Below, piece by piece: positions 1-5,383 of a stretch of DNA of 5,383 bases (position 1 is the stretch's first letter; each line of letters begins with the position of its first letter). The translations under genes and the position numbers were made by a program. Source of the stretch: JALHUF01 sp050014795 (lineage in GTDB: Bacteria; Acidobacteriota; Terriglobia; UBA7540); the NCBI GenBank assembly GCA_050014795.1, contig JBEKCQ010000193.1:1-5383 (forward strand), in the 5' to 3' direction. The notes below the pieces were generated by a model. The model was not told the origin of the DNA and did not search any database. It worked only from the letters and a program-made list of their open reading frames with translations.

Positions 1-1
1 C

Positions 2-808
2 GTGTACGAAATCAACCGCAACTTCCGCAACGAAGGCATCTCCACCCAGCACAATCCTGAGTTCACCATGCTGGAGTTCTACCAGGCCTACGCCGATTAT
101 CGCGACATGATGGTGCTCACCAAGCGGCTGATGCGTCACGTGGCGCAGGCGGTGCTGGGCTCGCTGGAGTTTGAGTACGCCGGCGAGAAGATTTCGCTCG
201 CCGAGTTCCACCACTACACCATGAAAGAGGCCGTCGTCCATTTCTGGCCGGGCGAGGGCCGTCCGAAGCTCGAAGACTTGGCAAACCCCCGCGCGGTCTT
301 CGCTTGGGTTGAAAAATACAATGCCTGGGCGACAGAGTCCGGCGGCGAGCAGGAACCCCTGGATCTGCCGCCCGGGACGGCTCCGGGCCTGGCGTTGCAG
401 GAACTCTTCGAGCACGTCGCGGAGCGGCACCTGATTCAGCCCACGTTTATCCTGGATTACCCGCTCGAAGTCTCCCCGCTTTCCAAGCAGAAGCCCGACG
501 ATCCGAACTTCGTCGAGCGCTTTGAGCTTTACCTCGGCGGTATGGAAATCGCCAACGCCTTCAGTGAACTGAACGATCCTGTCGAGCAGCGCGCCCGCTT
601 CCAGTACCAGCAACTGCTGCGCGAGCGCGGCGACCTCACCGCCCACGCCGTCGACGAGGACTACATCCGCGCCCTCAGCTACGGCATGCCCCCGGCGGGC
701 GGGGAAGGCGTCGGCATCGACCGCCTCGCCATGCTGCTCACCAATTCGCGTTCCATCCGCGACGTGATCCTGTTCCCGCTGCTGCGCCCCGAAAAGCCCT
801 CCGAGTAG
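2..808 (+). CDS. lysS: Lysyl-tRNA synthetase, class II (C-terminal half, 5' truncated by window edge)
   Basis: This cytoplasmic enzyme charges tRNA-Lys with lysine using ATP. The frame is open at the left edge: base 1 ends a codon, and the first GTG codon is an internal Val, not a start. The 268 visible residues are the C-terminal part of the class II catalytic core; the family is about 500 residues, so the tRNA-binding OB-fold domain and motif 1 lie upstream. Motif 2 is FRNEGIST followed by HNPEFTMLE (fragment residues 8-25). The LysRS signature block HLIQPTFILDYPLEVSPLSK and the GGMEIANAFSELNDP segment lie at about 143-193. Motif 3 is GGEGVGIDRL (233-242), followed by TNSRSIRDVILFPLLRP. Arginine codons are nearly all CGC, with a few CGG or CGT and no AGA/AGG, which serves as a reference for host codon use. 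No clear hairpin terminator follows the TAG stop. Identification is very secure. Confidence 0.97.
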   Translation: MYEINRNFRNEGISTQHNPEFTMLEFYQAYADYRDMMVLTKRLMRHVAQAVLGSLEFEYAGEKISLAEFHHYTMKEAVVHFWPGEGRPKLEDLANPRAVFAWVEKYNAWATESGGEQEPLDLPPGTAPGLALQELFEHVAERHLIQPTFILDYPLEVSPLSKQKPDDPNFVERFELYLGGMEIANAFSELNDPVEQRARFQYQQLLRERGDLTAHAVDEDYIRALSYGMPPAGGEGVGIDRLAMLLTNSRSIRDVILFPLLRPEKPSE

Positions 809-841
809 CCTGCTTTTCGCCCTCCCCTGCGGTTCCGTCTC

Positions 842-876
842 CTGACTTCTGACTTCTGACTCCTGAATCCTGTCCT
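842..876. repeat. Short heptamer tandem repeat (CTGACTT type)
   Basis: Five consecutive 7-bp units are visible: CTGACTT (842-848), CTGACTT (849-855), CTGACTC (856-862), CTGAATC (863-869) and the degenerate CTGTCCT (870-876). The first two are identical and divergence increases rightwards. The tract starts 34 bp after the lysS stop, in non-coding DNA. Similar CTGACTT/CTGACTC heptamer runs are, from memory, common between genes in acidobacterial genomes; that attribution is recollection and not shown by this window. Confidence 0.8.
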
Positions 877-911
877 TTTCCCCTTGCATTGCTCTCCGCG
901 TAGATGTACAG

Positions 912-921
912 CTATGCATAG
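912..921. promoter_or_regulatory. 10-bp perfect palindrome CTATGCATAG, possible operator (weak)
   Basis: CTATGCATAG equals its own reverse complement and lies about 125 bp upstream of the ATPase-nuclease start. It could be a dimer-binding operator half of a short regulatory region, but a single 10-bp palindrome can occur by chance, and no promoter was recognised beside it. Confidence 0.15.
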
Positions 922-1037
922 GAATGGTAACCGGGCGGTAATCCGCGCGGGCGGCACGGCCTCTATGGCCCAATGGCAGGAGGGCCGGAAAGAGCGGCAC
1001 GCCGTCGCGGGTGTGGTGTAAAGTCGACAGGTCTAGT

Positions 1038-1041
1038 GAGG
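1038..1041 (+). promoter_or_regulatory. Ribosome binding site deciding the ATPase-nuclease start
   Basis: GAGG lies five bases upstream of the ATG at 1047. The alternative in-frame GTG at 1011 has no purine-rich site before it, and the extra 12 residues do not resemble the start of a GHKL domain. The ATG at 1047 is therefore preferred. Confidence 0.55.
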
Positions 1042-1046
1042 CGGTT

Positions 1047-3014
1047 ATGAGTCGGGACAAATCGGCGACACAGACCGAATTTCAATTTACGTTTGGGAGT
1101 GGCTTCCTTCACGACCACGCGGGCCAGATCATCGACGACCCAAGGGTCGCGATTATCGAACTCGTGGCAAACTGCTACGACGCGGGGGCCAACGAGGTTA
1201 TCGTCGAGTGGCCCACGGCGCCAGGGAAAGTGCTTTCGATTAAGGATAACGGTACCGGGATGACTCGACTGGAACTCGAGAGACGATGGATGACTCTCGC
1301 TTATGACCGGCCCGCTGAGCAGGGGACCGAGGTCGTTTTCCCACCAGACATTCCCAAGGCGAAGAGAACCGCGTTCGGTCATAACGGCAAAGGGAGATTC
1401 AGTCCGTTCTGCTTCGGAGACGAGTACAGGATCGAGACTTGGCGCGACGGGACTTGCGTCCGGGCTCTAGTTCAGATGACGCAGGGGGTGCGAGGCCCAT
1501 TTGTATTTAGACTCGAGGATGAATTCCATCGGACGGGGCACGGAACGAAGATTTCGCTGGCTGCGGAACGCGCGGTGGCAGTGTTGCCGGACAGCCACAT
1601 CAGGGACTGGATTGGATACAGGTTTGCTGTAGACCCCAGCTTTGAAGTGATCGTGAATGGCCAAGGCGTGGAACTCCTCAGTCTAAAGCATCGGCTGACA
1701 ACCAGATCAGTGGATGTGGAGGGCCAGGGGAAAGTGGAACTTCATAGGCTTGACCCGCAGAAACAAGAACGTACCATGCATTTGAAAGGCATTGCATGGT
1801 GGGTGAACAAGCGGATGGTCGGTGAGCCGTCTTGGGAGGGGCTGGATGGGGAGGGACAGTACCTTGACGGTCGGACGGCAGAGGCAAAGCGCTTCAGCTT
1901 TGTTGTCGAAGCCGACATTCTCAAGCCTGAGACGAACACTGATTGGAGTGGATTCAAACAAACCCCGAAGTTGGAAGCGGTGAGGAAGGCAGTGCATCGA
2001 GCAGTGGTTGAGGAGCTGCACGGGCTGATGGCGGACGATCGAAAGGCCGCTAAGAAAGCAGCGATCCAACAGCACCGAGGACTCATTAGGCAGCTTTCCG
2101 GAATTTCCCAATGGCAGATCGGACGCTTTGTTGAGGAAGCACTAGACCGCTGCCCGACTATCACTACGCGGGAACTGTCCAGAACCGTCGAAATCTGGGG
2201 GAAACTTGAGCAGAGCCGCAGTGGGTACGATCTATTGAAGCAACTGGCGGCGTGCTCACCTGAAGATTTGGACACATGGGACAGCTTGATGCAGAAATGG
2301 ACGGCGAGCAACGCCGAAGTCGTTCTTAGTGAATTGGAACGCAGGCTTGCAGTCATCAAACAGCTGCAGGAACTTGTTCGCGACAGGAACTCAGATGAAG
2401 TGCATGATTTACAGCCCGTATTTGAGCGTGGTCTTTGGATCTTCGGTCCAGAGTACGAGTCGGTGGAGTTCACTTCCAATCGCGGGATGACCCATGTTGT
2501 GCAGGACTTCTTTGCCCTGAAAGGGGTAACGGCGTCTAGGAAACGTCCGGATTTCGTCGCGCTGCCGGACTCTTCCATTGGTCTGTATTCCGCAGACGAT
2601 TTCAGGGACGGTGAGGTGTCTGGCGTGCGCAAAGTGCTCATCGTCGAGCTTAAGAGAGGCGGTTTCCACTTGACTCTGAAGGAGCTGGACCAGGCAAGAG
2701 GTTATGCTCTTGAGCTGAGGGCCAAAGGCTGCGTTCAGCCAAGCACCAAAATCGAAGCTTTTGTTTTAGGGGCCTCCCTGGAGCAAGGTCTAGTTGAGAT
2801 GACCATGGGCCCCCAGACTGTTATAAGGCCATTCCCATACGACCTTCTTCTAAGCGTGGCCCACGCGCGAGTCTTCAACTTATCAAAAAAGATCAAGGAG
2901 ACTGCACCTGCTCTTCACGAAGACACCGAGATCGCTGATATCCTGAAGGAACCCAGCCTAGAAGACGCATTCGACCAAGCGCCGACCGCACCGACAGGCG
3001 GGCCGGAGTCGTAG
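1047..3014 (+). CDS. GHKL (MutL/MORC-like) ATPase fused to a PD-(D/E)XK nuclease-like domain; candidate defence protein
   Basis: A 655-residue protein starting at the ATG behind a GAGG site. Residues about 30-175 carry the Bergerat-fold ATPase motifs: N-box IELVANCYDAGA (E38, N42, D45), G1 KDNGTGM (67-72, D67), G2 lid GHNGKGR (111-117) and a GHGT motif (164-167). There is no histidine-kinase phosphoacceptor (H-box) region. Residues about 195-310 look like the S5-type transducer domain of MutL/MORC proteins, including VNKRMVG (253-259). A mainly helical linker, charged and low in motifs, spans about 310-455. Residues about 455-600 look like a restriction-type nuclease: LWIFGPEY (463-470), RPDFVA (D502), VLIVELKRGG (E534, K536) and QARGY (Q549, Y553), matching D...ExK...QxxxY. 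The nuclease half resembles DUF4263/Shedu-like enzymes in general pattern. The known family context is GHKL ATPases associated with restriction systems; ATP-dependent DNA cleavage or phage defence is inference. No partner gene is visible. GC is lower than in the flanks, and at least fifteen AGA/AGG codons suggest transfer. Domain calls are firm; the biological role is open. Confidence 0.85.
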   Translation: MSRDKSATQTEFQFTFGSGFLHDHAGQIIDDPRVAIIELVANCYDAGANEVIVEWPTAPGKVLSIKDNGTGMTRLELERRWMTLAYDRPAEQGTEVVFPPDIPKAKRTAFGHNGKGRFSPFCFGDEYRIETWRDGTCVRALVQMTQGVRGPFVFRLEDEFHRTGHGTKISLAAERAVAVLPDSHIRDWIGYRFAVDPSFEVIVNGQGVELLSLKHRLTTRSVDVEGQGKVELHRLDPQKQERTMHLKGIAWWVNKRMVGEPSWEGLDGEGQYLDGRTAEAKRFSFVVEADILKPETNTDWSGFKQTPKLEAVRKAVHRAVVEELHGLMADDRKAAKKAAIQQHRGLIRQLSGISQWQIGRFVEEALDRCPTITTRELSRTVEIWGKLEQSRSGYDLLKQLAACSPEDLDTWDSLMQKWTASNAEVVLSELERRLAVIKQLQELVRDRNSDEVHDLQPVFERGLWIFGPEYESVEFTSNRGMTHVVQDFFALKGVTASRKRPDFVALPDSSIGLYSADDFRDGEVSGVRKVLIVELKRGGFHLTLKELDQARGYALELRAKGCVQPSTKIEAFVLGASLEQGLVEMTMGPQTVIRPFPYDLLLSVAHARVFNLSKKIKETAPALHEDTEIADILKEPSLEDAFDQAPTAPTGGPES

Positions 3015-3027
3015 CCGGCAACGAGCA

Positions 3028-3120
3028 GGTAGCCACGGTTGGCGCTGTTCCAACCGTGGGTTCTTCCCAGGGCACCACAAGCCCACGGTCAATCCGAAAG
3101 ACGGATTGACCGTGGCTACC
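3028..3120. repeat. Cluster of alternating inverted repeats (REP/BIME-like) with two strong hairpins
   Basis: The core CCACGGT / ACCGTGG occurs four times in alternating orientation: 3033-3039, 3053-3059, 3083-3089 and 3109-3115. Outer arms GGTAGCCACGGT (3028-3039) and ACCGTGGCTACC (3109-3120) are perfect 12-bp complements. Hairpin 1 has a 10-bp perfect stem (3033-3042 with 3050-3059) and a 7-nt loop. Hairpin 2 has a 14-bp perfect stem (3083-3096 with 3102-3115) and a 5-nt AAAGA loop. The inner arms 3053-3060 and 3082-3089 can also pair, over 8 bp. There is no T-run, so a standard intrinsic terminator is unlikely. The cluster begins 13 bp after the ATPase-nuclease stop and ends just before the Shine-Dalgarno site of the membrane-protein gene, so it could affect readthrough, mRNA stability or translation. 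An interspersed REP-like family is the best reading. Confidence 0.85.
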
Positions 3121-3125
3121 ACTGC

Positions 3126-3133
3126 AAGGAAGG
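3126..3133 (+). promoter_or_regulatory. Ribosome binding site deciding the membrane-protein start
   Basis: AAGGAAGG lies 10 bases upstream of the ATG at 3144. The frame is open further upstream to a TTG at 3039, but that stretch is made of the inverted-repeat DNA. The site supports starting at 3144. Confidence 0.7.
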
Positions 3134-3143
3134 CGCTGAAACA

Positions 3144-3554
3144 ATGACACGCTACGTTATCGTGAGCCTTGCGAGCGGGATTCTTTTTGGCGCGCTGGAC
3201 GGGTTAATCAACGCCAACCCGCTCGCGCAGCGCCTCTACGAGGTTTACCGGCCCATTGCTCGGGCCTCGGTGAACGCGCCCGTGGGAGTGGCGATTGATC
3301 TTGTCTACGGGTTTGTGCTGGCCGGGATTTTCCTGCTGCTCTACGCGAGTCTGCCGGGCGGGGCCGGCTGGGTGAAGGGAATCAGCTTTGGATTGCTCGC
3401 GTCGTTCTTCGGAGTAGTGATGGCGTCGGTTTCGTCTTTTATGATGTTCAACGTGCCCGCCGCGGCGCTGGCCTATACGCTCCTCACCAGGCTGGGCGAA
3501 ATGCTGGCGCTGGGAATCCTCTACGGTCTTACCCTGCGGCCCAAGACCACATAG
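3144..3554 (+). CDS. Small four-helix integral membrane protein of unknown function
   Basis: A 136-residue protein that I cannot assign to a named family. It starts MTRYVIVSLASGILFG at an ATG preceded by AAGGAAGG. Four hydrophobic segments are visible at about 4-22, 48-69, 77-101 and 107-131, consistent with four membrane-spanning helices. The loop between helices 1 and 2 (about 23-46) is polar and contains NANPLAQRLYEVYRPIAR. The first helix contains a possible SGILFGALDG small-residue packing motif. The tail is short and basic (LRPKTT). No cysteine, metal site or catalytic motif is apparent. GC and codon use match the flanking host-like genes and not the ATPase-nuclease gene, so the two are probably unrelated despite sharing a strand with a 129-bp gap. 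The gene is convergent with the hydrolase gene at the right. Coding status is well supported; function is unknown. Confidence 0.85.
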   Translation: MTRYVIVSLASGILFGALDGLINANPLAQRLYEVYRPIARASVNAPVGVAIDLVYGFVLAGIFLLLYASLPGGAGWVKGISFGLLASFFGVVMASVSSFMMFNVPAAALAYTLLTRLGEMLALGILYGLTLRPKTT

Positions 3555-3600
3555 CGTAGCGGCGGCCTTCAGAGTGGGGGTGAAACCAGGCTGACAACAA

Positions 3601-3645
3601 GCGGCTGTGCCGCCCGGTTGTGCGGAAAGCCTCCGGCTTTCCGCA
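3601..3645 (+). repeat. REP-like double-hairpin unit, copy 1
   Basis: A 45-bp unit with two hairpins: a small one, GCGGC-TGT-GCCGC (3601-3613), and a strong one with an 11-bp perfect stem (TGCGGAAAGCC at 3621-3631 with 3635-3645) and a TCC loop. It lies between the convergent stops at 3554 and 3745, where it could act as a two-way transcript end or stabiliser. It has no T-run. It matches the reverse complement of 3683-3727 at 36 of 45 positions. Confidence 0.85.
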
Positions 3646-3682
3646 GCAAGCCCGCCAACTATTTCACTATATTGGCCTGCTC

Positions 3683-3727
3683 TCCGGAAAGGCTGAGCCT
3701 TTCCGCACAGCCCAGCGGCGGAGCCGC
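3683..3727 (-). repeat. REP-like double-hairpin unit, copy 2 (inverted)
   Basis: Read on the minus strand, this has the same two-hairpin plan as the unit at 3601-3645: GCGGC-TCC-GCCGC, then a stem pairing 3685-3693 with 3697-3705 around a TCA loop (minus-strand reading). At one stem pair copy 1 has C-G where copy 2 has G-C, a compensatory exchange that points to a conserved fold. A different change breaks the pair near the stem base. The copies are separated by 37 bp (3646-3682), partly AT-rich, giving a BIME-like head-to-head arrangement. Confidence 0.85.
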
Positions 3728-3744
3728 ATGAAGCGGGAGATTCA

Positions 3745-5383
3745 CTACTGCGGTGAAGCCGCCGAGGCCGGCAGTACCCCCAGCGTGATGCTCGAGGCCA
3801 GCTTGGGCGAACGGTACACCCTTTGCGTGGCCTTCTGGAAGTCGGAGGGTTGCGCCTCGCCTATCTTCACAAATTTCTGCGGGTTGCGGTCCGTCAGCGG
3901 GAACCACGAACTTTGCACCTGCACCATGACGCGGTGGCCGCGGCGAAAGGTGTGAAACACGTCGGGAAGCTGGAACTCCACCCGGTCGGGCTTGCCGGGC
4001 TCGAACGGCACCGGATTCTCGAAACTCTTGCGGAACTTCCCGCGAAACGGCTCGCCGCGCACCAACTGCTGGTAGCCGCCCATGCGCACCTCGCGCGGGT
4101 TCGGGTCGGGGTCCGGGTAATTCCCGGGATAGACGTCGATGAGCTTCACCACCCAGTCCGAGTCTGTGCCGGTGGTGGAGACGTGCAGCGTGGCGGTCAA
4201 CGGTCCGGCGACGGTCAGGTCTTCTTCGAGCGGCTCCGTCTGGTAAACCAGCACGTCGGTACGGGAGGAGGCGAAGCGCTGGTCGCCGGTCATGTATTCA
4301 TAAGTCATCTGCGTGCTGGTCCAGGGAATGTGCGGGACCGGTTTCGCCGGGTCGCTGATGTATTCGTCGAATTCCGCGTCGGATGCCGAGGGACGCTCGT
4401 AGGCGAGCTTGCCGCCGCTTTGGAAATAGAGCGTTTTCTTGACGGCATCCTTGGGCGGCCAACCGTCGAGCTTGTGCCACGCGTTGCGCCCCGTCTCGAA
4501 GACGTACGCGCCTGGAAGCTTCTCCTCTCCTTTGTCATTCAGGTAGTGCTGGAAAAACGCAAATTCGATGTGCTCGCGGAAGAACTCGCCGGTCTTCTGG
4601 TTGAAGCACACGTCGCCGAGTGAGTCGGCGGGGCCGTAGTTCCACTGCCCGTGCGACCAGGGACCCTCCACGAGGATATTCGCGGTGCCGGGGTTCTGCT
4701 TCCCGATGGCTGCATAGGTGTGGAGCGGCCCGTAAACGTCTTCGGCATCGAACCAACCGCCGACGGTCATCAGCGCCGGTTGCAGGTTCTTCAAATAGGG
4801 GAGCGGATCGCGTAGCTTCCAGAAGTCCGAGTAGGTGTCGTGCGCGACGAGGTCTCGCCACCATTCGATCTGGCCCTTGAAGAACTTCTGGTCAGCATTG
4901 CCCAGCGGCCCCATGCGGAGGAAGAAATCGTAGCCGTCCGGGGTGCCGTAATCGAACCGGGGGCCTTGGACTTCGTTTTCTCCCGGCTGCGGGCGGCCAA
5001 AGGAAGAGAAGAAACCAAACGCGTGCGCCAAAAACAGCGCGCCGTTATGCCGAAAATCGTCGCCGATAAACCATTCGGTGACCGGCGCCTGCGGTGAGAC
5101 GGCCTTCAGGGCCGGATGCCCGCTCAGCGCCGCCATAGTGGCGTAAAAGCCGGGATAGGACGTGCCGGAGATGCCGACCCGCCCGTTGTGGTTGGGGATC
5201 GTCTTCAAAAGGAACTCGATTGTGTCGTAGGTGTCGCTGGCTTCGTCGACTTGGCTCGGGCCGGTCTTGTTGGGAAGGTACGGCCGCACATGTACGAAGG
5301 TGCCTTCGGATTTGCCGCGGCCGCGCACGTCGCAGTAAGCGAAGATGTACCCTTCGTGCGCGAAAAACTCCGAAGGGCCGAGC
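3745..5383 (-). CDS. CocE/NonD-family alpha/beta hydrolase (X-Pro dipeptidyl-peptidase S15 superfamily), N-terminus beyond window
   Basis: The frame stays open to the right edge; the first full codon is 5380-5382, and the GTG at 5326-5328 is an internal Val in DVRGRGKSEG. The 545 visible residues (numbered from the edge) are most of a serine hydrolase that acts on acyl, ester or peptide bonds; probably about 90-120 N-terminal residues are missing, possibly including a signal peptide. The nucleophile Ser75 sits in GISGTSYPG (codon 5158-5160), the acid Asp212 in GGWFDAEDVYG (codon 4747-4749) and His244 in EGPWSHGQW (codon 4651-4653), a complete triad in the usual order. From about residue 300 onwards lies the jelly-roll C-terminal domain typical of S15/CocE enzymes, with DVFHTFRRGHRVMVQVQSSWFP (about 474-495, shown in parts: VFHTFRRGHR then VMVQVQSSWFP). 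Relatives include cocaine esterase, alpha-amino acid ester hydrolase and glutaryl-7-ACA acylase; the substrate cannot be told from sequence. The protein ends with a short unstructured ASAASPQ tail, 17 bp from the REP-like unit. Confidence 0.93.
   Translation of the reverse strand, partial: LGPSEFFAHEGYIFAYCDVRGRGKSEGTFVHVRPYLPNKTGPSQVDEASDTYDTIEFLLKTIPNHNGRVGISGTSYPGFYATMAALSGHPALKAVSPQAPVTEWFIGDDFRHNGALFLAHAFGFFSSFGRPQPGENEVQGPRFDYGTPDGYDFFLRMGPLGNADQKFFKGQIEWWRDLVAHDTYSDFWKLRDPLPYLKNLQPALMTVGGWFDAEDVYGPLHTYAAIGKQNPGTANILVEGPWSHGQWNYGPADSLGDVCFNQKTGEFFREHIEFAFFQHYLNDKGEEKLPGAYVFETGRNAWHKLDGWPPKDAVKKTLYFQSGGKLAYERPSASDAEFDEYISDPAKPVPHIPWTSTQMTYEYMTGDQRFASSRTDVLVYQTEPLEEDLTVAGPLTATLHVSTTGTDSDWVVKLIDVYPGNYPDPDPNPREVRMGGYQQLVRGEPFRGKFRKSFENPVPFEPGKPDRVEFQLPDVFHTFRRGHRVMVQVQSSWFPLTDRNPQKFVKIGEAQPSDFQKATQRVYRSPKLASSITLGVLPASAASPQ

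Larger units (their letters stand above)
809..1046. other. Intergenic region between lysS and the ATPase-nuclease gene
   Basis: About 240 bp without a supportable gene. It holds the heptamer tract (842-876), a 10-bp palindrome (912-921) and a weak GGCC-TCTAT-GGCC inverted repeat (958-970). I see no tRNA, no intrinsic terminator with a T-run, and no well-spaced -35/-10 pair. The best -35-like string, TTGCAT at 884-889, has no -10 hexamer 16-18 bp downstream. Open frames crossing this region on the minus strand are short and composition-driven. Confidence 0.7.

Noticed and set aside
1011..1046. GTG start at 1011 adding 12 residues to the ATPase-nuclease
   Set aside because: No ribosome binding site precedes it, whereas GAGG sits correctly before the ATG at 1047.
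1773..1800. Perfect 8-bp inverted repeat ACCATGCA / TGCATGGT within the ATPase-nuclease gene
   Set aside because: It lies inside coding sequence with a 12-base loop; one such match is expected by chance in a window of this size, and nothing else supports a regulatory role.
1742..2641. Long open frame (299 codons) on the minus strand inside the ATPase-nuclease gene
   Set aside because: Its translation is rich in Ser, Cys and Arg with no motif and mirrors the coding-strand codon pattern, while the plus strand carries clear ATPase and nuclease motifs over the same bases.
3028..3120. CRISPR array or intrinsic terminator at the repeat cluster
   Set aside because: Repeats alternate in orientation with irregular spacing and no unique spacers, and no T-run follows either hairpin.
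3039..3143. N-terminal extension of the membrane protein from TTG at 3039
   Set aside because: The added residues would be encoded by the inverted-repeat cluster, are not hydrophobic like the rest, and a good AAGGAAGG site marks the ATG at 3144.
3620..3955. Plus-strand open frame across the REP-like pair and hydrolase 3' end
   Set aside because: It is built from repeat DNA and antisense hydrolase sequence and has no ribosome binding site or domain.
3823..4623. Long open frame (266 codons) on the plus strand opposite the CocE-type hydrolase
   Set aside because: An antisense shadow in GC-rich DNA: the translation is Arg/Val/Leu-rich without domains, and the minus strand encodes the recognisable C-terminal domain of the hydrolase.

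Overview
The window is bacterial chromosomal DNA with moderately high GC and GC-rich codon use in its housekeeping-type genes. My best guess is an Acidobacteriota-like genome. The reasons are the CTGACTT-type heptamer tract after the first gene, the REP-like intergenic hairpins, and a CocE-type hydrolase beside a small membrane protein. This is inference from general style, not from a marker gene.

Layout, left to right. (1) The 3' half of lysS, class II lysyl-tRNA synthetase (+, ends at 808). (2) An intergenic stretch of about 240 bp with a short heptamer tandem repeat and no convincing promoter. (3) A 655-residue protein (+, 1047-3014) joining an N-terminal GHKL (gyrase/Hsp90/MutL/MORC-type) ATPase domain to a C-terminal PD-(D/E)XK nuclease-like domain. 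(4) A 93-bp cluster of alternating inverted repeats (3028-3120) that can fold in mutually exclusive ways. (5) A 136-residue, four-helix membrane protein of unknown function (+, 3144-3554). (6) A pair of REP-like double-hairpin units in opposite orientation (3601-3727) in the gap between convergent genes. (7) The C-terminal 545 residues of a CocE/NonD-type alpha/beta hydrolase (X-Pro dipeptidyl-peptidase S15 superfamily) on the minus strand, which continues past the right edge.

The item of most interest is the ATPase-nuclease fusion. It stands alone between ordinary genes, has lower GC than its neighbours and uses many AGA/AGG arginine codons. The visible lysS fragment uses none. Architecture, isolation and composition together suggest a horizontally acquired, single-gene defence or DNA-processing factor, in the broad group of prokaryotic MutL/MORC-like ATPases linked to restriction systems. 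That role is inferred; the sequence shows only the two catalytic motif sets. The other genes show no obvious functional link to it or to each other.
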